A stretch of DNA of 64,000 bases from Mycoemilia scoparia (taxonomy: Eukaryota; Kickxellomycota; Kickxellomycetes; Kickxellales; Kickxellaceae), in NCBI GenBank assembly GCA_027575805.1, contig JANBPU010000001.1:124001-188000 (forward strand). Direction: 5' to 3'. The position numbers and the translations under genes are program-made. Below are positions 34,505 through 45,600 of this stretch, one piece after another (the first letter of the stretch is position 1; the number at the start of each line of letters is the position of its first letter). The notes below the pieces were generated by a model. It ran no database searches and had not been told where the DNA came from. It saw nothing but the letters and a program-made list of their open reading frames with translations.

Positions 34505-34600
34505 TTTTTGAAGGGTGACTTTTGGTGGCCAACGATTAAAGGGGGAACTACAGCCAAATGAGCGATCACCATTTGTTAGTAGATGGTCACCCTTCAAAAA
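34505..34600. mobile_element. MITE-like element with perfect 15-bp inverted ends
   Basis: The first 15 bases, TTTTTGAAGGGTGAC, are the exact reverse complement of the last 15, GTCACCCTTCAAAAA, in a 96-bp unit with no coding capacity. Copies or relatives occur at 34652-34748 and 22148-22242. It is too short to encode a transposase and so would be non-autonomous. No clear target-site duplication could be fixed because flanks are AT-rich. Confidence 0.75.
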
Positions 34601-34651
34601 TAGTCACCCTTATAATGGTAAACAATTGTAGGGATAATCATACAATAATAA

Positions 34652-34748
34652 GCGGGTACCTTTTGGTAGCCAGCGGTGATTATAGGGGCAATTGCAGCCA
34701 AATGAATTATCACAGTTTATTAGGAGATGGTTACACCCTTCAAAAATA
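34652..34748. mobile_element. MITE-like element, diverged neighbour copy
   Basis: Begins GCGGGTACCTTTTGGTAGCC and ends GGTTACACCCTTCAAAAATA. It shares with the 34505-34600 unit the order TTTTGGT, GATTATAGGGG (compare the TAH18 intron copy), CAGCCAAATGA, then a right inverted end. It lies in the same orientation 51 bp after the first copy, a tandem arrangement. Confidence 0.6.
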
Positions 34749-34897
34749 GCCACACATGAATAACATATTAAGAAACATAGTTATATTATTTTATTATACA
34801 AACATTTGTGTATAAGTAAGTAGACATTTTTATATGTCTTTACCCCAATAAAAAATGTATAAGAATTGTTATTTGAATAAAGTAAGCCATATGCTGC

Positions 34898-37800
34898 TTA
34901 TTCTTCTTTAGCTGGTGCTATAGAGCAGATAAGATCTCCAGCATCAATTTGATCTCCAACAGTAACATCAACGGTGTCAATAACACCATCGGCTGTGGCA
35001 TTAACGACCATCTCCATCTTCATGGCGTTGAGTACGGCGACGGGTTGCCCGGTCTTGACTTTGGTACCAACAGAAACAGTGACATCAACAACACCACCGC
35101 TCATAGGGGCTCCAACTTGGTTCTTGTCCTTGGAGTTGGCCTTTACGCGGGCCTTGACCTCAGGCTGGACTGAGCTGTCAATGATGTTGACGACTCTAGG
35201 CTCACCATTGAGTTCAAAGTAGACGTCACGACGAGCAGTGTTTGGATCAAGAGGACCAGTGGCGATGTACTTGATGTACAACTTCTTGCCAACCTCAAGC
35301 TCAACCTGGATCTCTTGGTTGATCTCAAGTGAAGAGATGAAGTAGGGTGTAGGGAGGAAGGACAAGTCGCCATAGAGTTCGCGCTTAGTCATGTACTCAT
35401 CGAATACTTGAGGATATAGAGCAGCGGAAATCACATCAACGTCGCGAATGGTGTGGCCCCACTTCTCCTCCAACTCCTTGCGGAGCTTATCAAAGTCAAA
35501 TGGTGGCATGGAAGAACCTGGACGGCCATCAATACGTGGTGCATCCTTAATAATGTTAGAGCGGAGTGGTTCGGGGAAGCCACCAACTGGCTGACCAAGG
35601 TAACCCTGGAAGAATTCGATGACCGACTTGGGGAAGGAAAGGTTCTGAGCATCCTTGGCAACCTGTTCAGCGGTGAGATGATTGGATACCAAGAACTGGG
35701 CAAAGTCACCTACGACCTTCGAGCTAGGAGTAACCTTGACGAGGTCGCCGCAAATCTTGTTGGCTTCTGCATAGGCGCGCTTTACTTCGTTCCAGCGAGA
35801 TCCTAGACCAAGAGACTGAGCCTGGAAGAGCAAATTGGTGTATTGACCACCAGGCATCTCGTGCTGATAGACGGAGGTATCGGAGGCCTTGACACCAGGA
35901 TCGAAGCAAGAGTACAAGAGGCGAACCTGTTCCCAGTAGCTGTTGAGGGTTTCGATGGAGTTTTCGCCAATGCCAGTATCGTTTGGTGAACCTTCGAGGG
36001 CAGCAACAAGGGCTCCCATACAGGGCTGAGAGGTGACACCAGACATGCTATCAATGGCAACATCGACGATGTCGGCACCAGCGGCAGCAGCAGCAGCCAT
36101 GGAAGCTACACCAGTTCCAGCAGTGTCGTGAGTGTGGACGTGGATGGGGAGATCGGGATGGCGTTCACGGATGGCACCGATCAAGAGTCTAGCGGCCTGG
36201 GGTTTAAGTAGACCAGCCATATCCTTGATACCAAGAATGTGGATGTCAAGTGCAACAAGCTCATCGACAAGGTCCAAGTAGTATTCAAGGGTGTACTTGG
36301 AGTCCTTCTTGGGGTTTGAGACATCACCAGTGTAGCAGACGGTGGCTTCAATGACGCCATTGGCGGCACGAACAGCATCAATACCGAGCTTCAAGTTCTC
36401 GACGTAGTTGAGAGAGTCAAAGACACGGAAGACGTCGACACCATACTCACGGGCCTTCTTGCAGAACTCATAGACAACGTTGTCAGGGTAGGAAGTGTAA
36501 CCAACAGCATTGGCACCGCGAAGAAGCATCTGGAAGGGAATATTTGGGACTAGCTTGCGCAAAGTGGCAAGACGGTCCCATGGATCTTCATACAAGAAGC
36601 GCATGGCAACATCAAAGGTGGCACCACCCCACATCTCAAGAGCAAAGGCATTGCTCAAAGCATGGGCAGTGGTCTCGGCAATGCGGGCCATGTCGTGAGT
36701 GCGGAGACGGGTGGCCAAGAGAGACTGGTGAGCATCACGCCAGGTAGTGTCCATGATAAGAGTACCAGGGTGTTTACGGACAGCCTGGGCAAAGGCCTTG
36801 GGGCCGCTCTCAAGGAGAACCTTGCGCCAACCTTCAGGGGGTGCAGTACGAACATCAATAACAGCGCCACTATCGTCAAGAAGGTCGGGAATGGCGGGCT
36901 CCTCAAGGCCAGGAAGAGGATCAGATACCTTACCCTGGATCTGACATCCGTTAACAGCCACGTCGCCAAGATAGGTCATTATTTTGCTGCCGCGGTTAAG
37001 GAAACGGGTAGGTGTGAACAATGCGGGAGTATCATCAATGAAGGTAGTCCAGCATTCGCCCATTATGAATGTTGGATGAGAAAGCAAGCGTAGCAAGAAC
37101 CACATGTTTGTCTTGACACCACGGATTCTGAATTCGACCAAGGAAGCGAGAGTTCTACGACGCGCCTTTTCAAAGGAATTGCCTGAGCAGCTCAACTTAA
37201 CAAGCAGAGAATCGTAGTGAGGAGTGATGATTGAGCCAGTGAAACCAGCACCACCATCCAAACGGACACCGTTACCACCAGGAGAGCGGTATACATCGAT
37301 CTTACCAGTGTCAGGCTGGAAGTTTGCGCTAGGGTCTTCAGTGGTTACACGGCACTGGATAGCATAGCCTCTGACAACGATGCTTTCTTGGGTGAGTTTC
37401 ATCTGAGGGAGAGAGAAACCTCTGGCGATCTTCAATTGGAGAGAGACAATATCAAAGCCGGTGATTTCTTCAGTTACGGTGTGTTCAACCTGAATACGTG
37501 GGTTGATCTCAATGAAATAGTGACGGCCAGAAGGGTCAACCAAGAACTCAGCAGTACCGGCATTGCGGTAGTTAACATGGCGAGCAATCTTGACTGCATC
37601 ATCAAGGATGGCTTGGCGAGTCTTGCTTGGAAGGGAAACAGCGGGTGCGAACTCAACAACTTTTTGGTGACGACGCTGTACACTGCAGTCACGCTCAAAT
37701 AGATGGATGACGTTGCCCTGACCATCACCAAGAAGCTGGACTTCAATGTGCTTTGGTTTGTCCAAGAAACGCTCGATGAAAACGGTTCCGTCACCAAAGG

Positions 37801-38647
37801 CAGCCTGGGCTTCGGAGCGGGCACGCTCGAAAGATGTAGCCAACTCCGAGCGCTCTCTAACGACACGCATACCACGGCCACCGCCACCCATAGCGGCTTT
37901 AATGATGACTGGAAGACCATATTCTTCTACAAAGGCCTCGGCGTCCTCAACAGACTCGGTGGGGTCCTTGGTTCCAGGAACAACTGGGACGCCGCATTCA
38001 ATAGCGAGTTGACGGGCCTTGACTTTGTCACCCAGACGATCAATGGTGTCTGGAGTAGGGCCAACCCACTTCATGCCAGCACTCTCGACCTTGCAGGCGA
38101 AATCGGCATTTTCAGAGAGGAAACCGTAGCCAGGATGGACCACATCGCAGTTACGGGCCTTGGCAATGGCTATGATGTCGTCCTGGGCGAGATATGCGCC
38201 AACAGGGCTGTGCTTGCCTTCGGGGGCAATTTCATAGGACTCGTCGGCCTTATAACGGTGCATGGTAAGACGATCTTCATGTGCATAGACAGCAACAGTC
38301 TTGAGGCCGATTTCGTGGGCTGTGCGGATAATACGCATAGCGATCTCGCCACGGTTGGCCACAAGAAGCTTGTGGAAGTTAGGGGCAATTACATCGCTAG
38401 TGGCCTGGAGGTGCTTGAGACCCTCCTCGTTAGGCAAGTGGAAGCGGGACTCGACCGACTTGTAGTTTCTTTCGGCCTCAGCCTTAGCTAGAGCGCGCAA
38501 GTTTTCGTGGGAAGAGAGCGGGGTTCCAAGGCGCTTAAATCTGTATCTGCTGTAGTCGAAGTCAAGCTCCTCGTCAACAACATCAGTGACGGCACGGTGA
38601 TGTACGCCATCACCTAGGTGGGACGAACCAGCTAGTTTACGCGACAT
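34898..38647 (-). CDS. PYC1: Pyruvate carboxylase
   Basis: Biotin enzyme that carboxylates pyruvate to oxaloacetate, feeding the TCA cycle and gluconeogenesis. 1249 aa, intronless. The biotin carboxylase domain starts at about residue 92 (FHKLLVANRGEIAMRIIR) and has the ATP-grasp loop AAMGGGGRGMRVV and the FIERFLDKPKHIEVQ and EINPRIQVEHT blocks. The carboxyltransferase domain begins near TTWRDAHQSLLATR and includes the metal-binding HVHTHD. The biotinyl lysine is K1210 in LNAMKMEMVV near the C terminus. Compared with yeast enzymes (about 20 residues before the first domain) the N terminus is extended by about 70 mostly charged residues. Codon use is strongly biased to C-ending codons, consistent with high expression. 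Confidence 0.96.
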   Translation of the reverse strand: MSRKLAGSSHLGDGVHHRAVTDVVDEELDFDYSRYRFKRLGTPLSSHENLRALAKAEAERNYKSVESRFHLPNEEGLKHLQATSDVIAPNFHKLLVANRGEIAMRIIRTAHEIGLKTVAVYAHEDRLTMHRYKADESYEIAPEGKHSPVGAYLAQDDIIAIAKARNCDVVHPGYGFLSENADFACKVESAGMKWVGPTPDTIDRLGDKVKARQLAIECGVPVVPGTKDPTESVEDAEAFVEEYGLPVIIKAAMGGGGRGMRVVRERSELATSFERARSEAQAAFGDGTVFIERFLDKPKHIEVQLLGDGQGNVIHLFERDCSVQRRHQKVVEFAPAVSLPSKTRQAILDDAVKIARHVNYRNAGTAEFLVDPSGRHYFIEINPRIQVEHTVTEEITGFDIVSLQLKIARGFSLPQMKLTQESIVVRGYAIQCRVTTEDPSANFQPDTGKIDVYRSPGGNGVRLDGGAGFTGSIITPHYDSLLVKLSCSGNSFEKARRRTLASLVEFRIRGVKTNMWFLLRLLSHPTFIMGECWTTFIDDTPALFTPTRFLNRGSKIMTYLGDVAVNGCQIQGKVSDPLPGLEEPAIPDLLDDSGAVIDVRTAPPEGWRKVLLESGPKAFAQAVRKHPGTLIMDTTWRDAHQSLLATRLRTHDMARIAETTAHALSNAFALEMWGGATFDVAMRFLYEDPWDRLATLRKLVPNIPFQMLLRGANAVGYTSYPDNVVYEFCKKAREYGVDVFRVFDSLNYVENLKLGIDAVRAANGVIEATVCYTGDVSNPKKDSKYTLEYYLDLVDELVALDIHILGIKDMAGLLKPQAARLLIGAIRERHPDLPIHVHTHDTAGTGVASMAAAAAAGADIVDVAIDSMSGVTSQPCMGALVAALEGSPNDTGIGENSIETLNSYWEQVRLLYSCFDPGVKASDTSVYQHEMPGGQYTNLLFQAQSLGLGSRWNEVKRAYAEANKICGDLVKVTPSSKVVGDFAQFLVSNHLTAEQVAKDAQNLSFPKSVIEFFQGYLGQPVGGFPEPLRSNIIKDAPRIDGRPGSSMPPFDFDKLRKELEEKWGHTIRDVDVISAALYPQVFDEYMTKRELYGDLSFLPTPYFISSLEINQEIQVELEVGKKLYIKYIATGPLDPNTARRDVYFELNGEPRVVNIIDSSVQPEVKARVKANSKDKNQVGAPMSGGVVDVTVSVGTKVKTGQPVAVLNAMKMEMVVNATADGVIDTVDVTVGDQIDAGDLICSIAPAKEE

Positions 38648-41600
38648 TGAGTGGGAGGCGGATCAATACAAAATAGTAGCAATAGGATTTTTATATAAAG
38701 TATGAGAACAGATGTGATAAATTATAGAGGTTAGTACAGTGCACAGATATATGTGAAGATATATAGGCGTTGGCCAAGAGTATGAGCAAAGATGGTAGAA
38801 AACAGGGATGAAGAAGAATGTGGGTGAGGGGGCGCGGCACGAATTAAGTAGAGATGCGAGAGTCCAGCAAATAGAAGGCAGACAAGATCATAGTCGGATG
38901 ATCACAGTGCTAGCAGTGGTTGTTGATGATAGAAAGATAGCAGCCTGTCTGTGTGTCTAGAGGCTTATATCGTCGTCATCATGGCAGGAATCAGCTGAAT
39001 ATCGTTGACGAGAGGCCAAGAAGAGCCGAAGATCGAAATCAGGGCAAGAAGCTTGGATACAATCACAGGCCAAAGATGGTGGTGATATTGGCGATAGTAG
39101 CCACATACCGAGCCGTGGTTGGCTGGACCAACCAAAAATGGGAGAGAGAGAATGCCGACTTGAAGGCTGATGTGTGGCAAAAAGCTATCTGCGATTGGTC
39201 CAGGCCAAAAGACAAAGCAAGCTTAAAGAATGTAGATGCCAGGGCTTGCTGGCGCTACAGCAGCCTGTCCACTGGGTCACGGGAAAGAACCAGGATATTT
39301 CCAAGGCTCACACAGCTCAGGGTCGCCTGAGTGGGCCACACCTGGTGCGATGTGCGGAAAATACAGGCCTGGTAGTAAAACCGCAGAATGGAAGATGGAG
39401 GGGGCTGGACAGAATGGCCAAAGCTCATCATTACTAGCTTTTGGTAGAGCGCACAGGATGTAGAGACGGGAATGTGGAGTTAGGTTAATCCTGCGGGATT
39501 TTGAGGAAAATATCCCAAGAGATGTGATTCATGAGCCCATTTCACAGAGTCAGCGTAACCATGGATCAAAGGTACCAAGATTTTCCAACCAGATGTGAGC
39601 GATAACCGACATTTTCGAGGCAGCAGAGAGAAAAGGCGCAACCCAGACACAAATAGAAGTAATATCGCCGCACAATTTGGAGTCAAGTACCAGCGATGGT
39701 CACCTGACGCCTTTTCTTCCCCACATCAGTCGAAAATTGAGTACCCATGTGAGGGGCCAAGAGCGAGTCACCGATGCTGTTTTTCTCAAGGACGAAAATG
39801 CATGCGCTGCCGAATGACGGACGCTCAGCACGATTGCAGCCAAGGAGCATCGAGCAGCTTCGAGGACATTGTTATTGGAGAGGCCCGGATGTGGCCATGG
39901 AGCACCACTCTGCCAGCTGATTTTCGATGCCATGCCGAAGGGGGAGCCACGCCCGTCGCATTTGTGCCAATCTTGGGGATGGGATGGAGTAAATCTACGG
40001 AGCAATATAATGTATGGGGGAACACCAGCAAAGCCGATTGAACTTACCATCGCTTTGTTTGTCAAGACCAAGAACCAATTCTTCTTCGTGGTGGACCATA
40101 TCGAGGATCGCAAAAATCAGTACAGTACAAGTAGGAATATGTTTGGCAAAGGGGTGTATAGATCCAGGAGGGATGGGGAACAGGGAATTTCTACGAGATC
40201 ATGGCGACAAGAGGATCTGGTATTTATAGGCAACTTCTGGAATAAAGCGCTTCCTCCAAGATGCCAGAGAGCCAGACAGGCTGGGACGCCAGCACATGCA
40301 ATTCGAGAGAGATGTCTGCTGTGCTGAAAATCGGCGACCATAGAAAGTACAGGGCGGTGGGCCTTGGCATACTGTGCCGCTAAGTTACCGGCTGCCCATG
40401 CAAGAAAACTCTTTGTAATGCGAGCTTGACACAGGCATCAGAAGCTCATCAGTGGTGCACAATCGCTCATCTTATCTACATCAAATCCTCTCTCGCACTC
40501 TTTCCATTGTCTTTGTCGTGGAGTGGGTCGCTTATTGTCTTCCACCCTCACTTAGTCCGCAGATCGATCCGGCAGCTCACCATCCGCTGATGTGTGCCAG
40601 CTTGGGCTGCAGTGTCAGGCGAACTCCAGGCTGCCAGCCATATTGATTAGGCATCAACGCCATTTGTTTTCCACAGATTTCTGCCGCAACAAGCAATATA
40701 ATCCCACTGTTATGCACCACTAACGTCATTATTGCCTCTCTTTTCCTGGCCAGCATCGCTATTAATATGCCCCACTGTCCTTTTCTCACGAGCCAGCCAA
40801 TAGTGTTTGGCCCTCACATGCTCCAGTATATCCAATTCCAGGCCTGTGCCGTCTTGGATTGCAGATGCCAATGTCTGTGTATACCAAGCACAGGCGGCCA
40901 CATCTACCAGGAAACCACTGGCATTTCGGCATCTTGGCTCGGATAGGCGCTGAGAATGTCTTTTCTCGTGTCTGGAGACGGGTTTGATCTGGTTGCGATG
41001 GCATCTAACCCTTTTCGCCGGAATGTATGGTGTGTTCTAGCTGCATGGGTCGAAGCTCCGACATGTGCTTTATTAGTCTGGGCAGTATGCTGTTACACAA
41101 GCGTGGTGGCATCATCTTCAATCACTCCACACATTGGCTGATGTGTACAGGCGCCAGGATTGGCCCGACCCTGCGGATTAAATTTGGTGAACAGGCCAGG
41201 CAGACAAAAAGAAGCTTGATTTGAGCTCTATAGCCACCAACATTGGTGCCATTAAGGTATGTTGTACAAGTGTGCTCCAAATACTCAGGAATTTTGCCTG
41301 CTGCTCGCCCTGGTTTGGTCCAGGAAAGTGCTGTTTAACACCATACTGGACAAATATGCCGCGTGCTAGTGCGGTTGTTTTTGGAGCAGATGTGCGCCAT
41401 GTCCCTCAATTGTGACTGTATTTTACATCTCTGGGCAGCGCTGATAATACATTTCATTTCCGGGATTCTCCTTAACTCCATATCTGAAGTGATCTCTTGC
41501 GGAATTTTTGACTCCACTTTTATAAAATGGCTACTCGCATAATTCTGTTCTAAATAAGCGCGCGCACATATAACAGACATTTATAAATTCGTGTATGAAA

Positions 41601-41963
41601 GCATGCATTTAGCAACTTGCTTTTATCCACATATTGTGTATGGAATGAGATCGGTGCTTCTGACATTTCGCCAGAATAGTAAAATGGAGTTTCTTTCTTT
41701 GATAGTAAAGATGCTGGGCTTGTGCTCAATCACAATCTTTGCATCTTTCTTGGGTATTGGTAACAAAAAGCGTGCCTACTACTACTGTTATAGCAGCCTC
41801 GCATCAACAGATGTTTACGCATTTTCCATGGCGAGGATCCAATATGGATTAACCTTTCTCCTACACTCACACCTGCCTGCCACTGCATTTTATTTTAATA
41901 GGCCATCCACTGCATCGCAGAAAACCCACATTTAAATAGTGTTGTGTTCTTATCCTTTTAATC
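38648..41963. other. Long intergenic region without a supportable gene
   Basis: 3.3 kb between the divergent starts of pyruvate carboxylase and the small secreted protein. Several medium ORFs exist on both strands (for example 39595-40041 +), but they overlap, lack domains and lack splice partners. A frame from about 40655 to 40950 reads as hydrophobic residues after a TTTTCCACAG acceptor-like site, yet I cannot connect it to other exons. No repeat shared with the rest of the window is seen. Confidence 0.5.
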
Positions 41964-42389
41964 ATGCTTAAACTATTTGTCCAATTTAAACCTGTACTTG
42001 CTCTACTTTTGTATAGCATACTAACTATGACATTGCATGTCAGCGGAAATATTATCCATGGCTTTTTCACTTCTGGCGCCATGGGCGGCAGATCTCCTGC
42101 AGAAAAAGATGCCACAGGTGCTTTTGAAAATCTCCTGAGAGCAGAGCCTCCCCTTGAGATTAGTAGAATCGCCTCACTGATACAGACTAATGTTACCCAG
42201 CAGGTTCACCACAAACGTGACACCATAGGCGCAGATGCAGTCAACTCGGTTGTCGATGTGCTGAAGAGTCAGGACTTTGCCCAGCTGATAAATGATGTCC
42301 TGGTAAATAGCGGCGGCTTGGCTGGAATAGCCGAGGGCGCTATCTGTGGGTTGGCTGGAACTAAAGGGAAAATAGATACAAAGGGCTAA
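41964..42389 (+). CDS. Small secreted protein with possible Kex2 site
   Basis: 141 aa. An N-terminal hydrophobic segment (VLALLLYSILTMTLHVSG) looks like a signal peptide or anchor. The rest is soluble, with one N-glycosylation site (N76-V-T) and a dibasic Lys84-Arg85 that a Kex2-type protease could cut, leaving a 56-residue C-terminal part. There is a single cysteine, unlike typical cysteine-rich effectors. The tail is Gly/Ala-rich (NSGGLAGIAEGAICGLAG). Family not recognised. The leader is pyrimidine-rich. It is convergent with the O-GlcNAc transferase gene. Confidence 0.6.
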   Translation: MLKLFVQFKPVLALLLYSILTMTLHVSGNIIHGFFTSGAMGGRSPAEKDATGAFENLLRAEPPLEISRIASLIQTNVTQQVHHKRDTIGADAVNSVVDVLKSQDFAQLINDVLVNSGGLAGIAEGAICGLAGTKGKIDTKG

Positions 42390-42646
42390 TTAGTACTCGC
42401 TTCAAAAGAGCACATGTTTATTTCGACATAACCTTCTCCTTGCGTCTCCACATCCAATTTCGTCTTTAGTGTGTCTCAATAATGCTCGTGCGGCCTTCTA
42501 CAATAAAGATGGATGCTGAGAACTGCCATTTTTTGAGCTGCTGAATAAAGCAGCTTTATTTTGTGTTGCATGAATATTTAAATAAAAAATCAAACTAAAA
42601 TTAAATGCTTAAAAAGTTGAAGGCTTGAGAATGTTTGTTACTTGGA

Positions 42647-45600
42647 TTAGGAATTAATAATCTTATGAAGATTGGCCTGGGATGGCATCCCATCATCATC
42701 GTCAAGAACCCATATGCTCTGGCCCTTGGGCGCATACACATCCATTTTAGACCTTATGCAAGAATTAATATCATTGTCGATACGCGACAAATATTCGGGA
42801 ATGTCAATATTTGGGGAAGGCATGTGCGACTTGGATGTCTTTTGGGCTCTTGGACCATCATCATCACCCTTGTCAGAAAATGTCGATGTGTCCTTGCCAA
42901 ACTCAGTATAGTCAGGGATCTCTGACTGATCCTCTCCGCTGACCCAACGTCGCCAAGCTTCCAAGTACCCTTTCTCCAAGTTTCTTGTCCAGCGTTTGGT
43001 GTCGTACAGCCTAGAAACATCTCGTTCAAGGAAGAGTTTTTTGCGCAGATCCATAACAATTCCGCGGCCGAGACGATGCGTAACTTTCTGGCTATTAGAA
43101 GCGCCTTGTGGCGAAAGATTTTCAATGATTGAAGCTAGCCCGTGCTCCCTGGATAGTTGAATGAGTTCCCACTGAGCATCTGTCGCCCACTTTATTGCCA
43201 TGTCGATATAGCTTTGATCACTATTGACAATCATATCGCTGTAAAGGTCAGTAGCACTGACTATAGATGCGGCGACTCGCGAGCACAGCTTGTGGTTGTG
43301 GCGGGGCCAAGTCAAGATTGGTGTTCCACTCCAAAGGATATCCACAGCTGTGGTGTGAGCATTACACTCCGATGTATCCAAAAAGGCATCAGCAACTCGA
43401 CCACGCTTTATATGAAGCTGTTTGTGCGCTACGTCCGTAAAGACTACACGAGAGGCGACTTCTGGTCCAGCCCATTCCTCCGCAGCACGTTTCAAATGTG
43501 GTTCACCGGAAGCAGGGAATCTCAAAAGCCAAAGAATGGCGTTTGGGGCCCCTGCAAGTATCTTTAGCCACATTTTGAATAAGAATGGGTCAATCTTATA
43601 AAGCTGGTTAAAGTTAGCAAAGATGAAGGCATTGTCAGAGAGCCAGGGGAACGTCTCGCGTCGCATAGACCATCTCATATCCTGCTCGGCAAGCCACTGA
43701 GGATCAAGATCCCCTGGCCGCGGACTAGTAATGTACCGTGCCTGCATATGCAAAGGTATGTTTATTTGTGGCGGTGGTTGGGGAATGGGCACTGGAACAA
43801 TGGGTACGGGGTTGGTGTCGTTCTCCTCCCTAAAGCCTTGTCGGTGGTCATTCACAAAGTAAGTGTGTGGCATATAAATCATCTTTTCAGTGTACACCCA
43901 AGAATTGTCGGCCTCTTCGGGATCAAGCTCACCGAAATCCCAAGGTGTTTTGTACTTCCAATCGCTAATGCTCCCGTCGACACCGAGTTTCGGGCCACTT
44001 TGGTCTTTCTGGGAATATCTTTGTCCCATGTTTGAATGGCTCCTGTCGCTGCTGCCGTTATTGGCAATGTCAGGGCTAAATGTGTCTCTGGCTAGTGTAT
44101 TTGACAGTGAAAAGTTCGAAGCCTCCTCCTTTTCATTTTCGCTTTCATCATCCAGTACGATGACATCTTCAATGTTGTGCAAGCCGTATCCATGGGTCTT
44201 TATTTGCTTCATTTCGACCTTTTCGGTCTCACTATGTAAGACATTATAGTCGCTCCTCTTCTCTGACAAAGTACTGCCTATCGTGTTATACCTAGACTTA
44301 TTACTATTAGTACTACCATTTGGGCCATCATTCTGCTTGGCGTATTGGGTACCCAGCTGAACGCCACGTATTCTTTCAGCACGAACCTCGTTTTGAACTG
44401 TCCAGGGAGGACACACTATGGGATCAGTAACAACGTAATCACACCAGTTAGCACCAAGGGTTCCAGCAAATCCCATAAAGGCCGCTAGAACTGGAGCAGG
44501 GCGCACGGCGAATATCTCGTTACGCGCACCCTTGGTATATCCATTCAGATTAATCAGGATGTGGATCCCATCTCTGACAATGCGCTCAACGATATTCTGG
44601 TTGGTCCACGAGGAAACATCCAAAAATACGTCTGATTCGCGCTCGACTTGGGCCCGATGTGCGCTGCCGTCAGGTGGCGTGGTCGCATAGCAGAAAACCT
44701 TAAACTTGCGACGATCATGCATACCAAATACTGATTGCATTAGATGGGACAATGGATGATTGTTGAAATCAGACGAAACATACCCAATATGAACGTATGG
44801 GTTCGGTGGAGGGGGTGGGGGATAAACATGCTGTGGCAGCCATGGTGCCCCGCCGCCAAGAGTGGAGTGAGATATTCTAAGGGCGTTTCTGTGGGAGATC
44901 AAACGAATTTCGCGGGCATATAAAGGATACGTAAATGTGTGGAATGGTAAAACAGTTGGCACTGGAGGAGATGCCATTCCTGACGGCAAAGTAGGACGCC
45001 GGTATCTCCTTGTCATCATCTGGAGCGAACCGCTATTAATATTGTTTAAATTCCCGCTGGAAAACGCGGTTAGAAAATTAAACGACATGGGGTCATTATA
45101 AACATGAGCCTCATAGTACCACTTGCGCTGAATGACAGCTATGGACTGCTCAAGCAGTCGAATCGCCCACCCTCCTTCACTGCGCATCTGTGACGCAAAC
45201 GCACGCCACCTTCGACGAACGGCCGGTGACAGGTACTTCTCTGGCGAGTTTTCTGGTGCGTGGAATGCTCTTACTACAATGTTACAAATCTCCAGCGCAT
45301 TGCGAATATACTGGGAAGCGCTGGTCTTGTAGGGAAGTGGCTGCGCATGGCTCTCACTCGATGATAGCAGCTGATCGAGATCAGTCAAAAATTGGACCAA
45401 AACCTTGCTGGGTAGATGAGAAGGGGTATCGGCAGATAGTGGCTGGCCAGTCTGTGCCTGGGCCGTTTTGCTAGACACCAAAAACAGATGTCTCATATAC
45501 TCACGGCCTTCAGCAAGTTGCTGAATAACTATCTCCCTAATCCTGTCCATCCAGCCCCGACTCTTGTCAAGAATGCCTTCATCAATACGCTGGCGGTGGT

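Noticed and set aside
37703..38491. 262-aa plus-strand ORF opposite pyruvate carboxylase
   Set aside because: It is a mirror of strong codon bias in the real gene on the other strand; it has no domain and the PYC frame is certain.
39595..40041. 148-aa plus-strand ORF in the 3.3-kb gap
   Set aside because: No domain, no signal peptide, no good start context, and overlapping ORFs of similar length exist on both strands.
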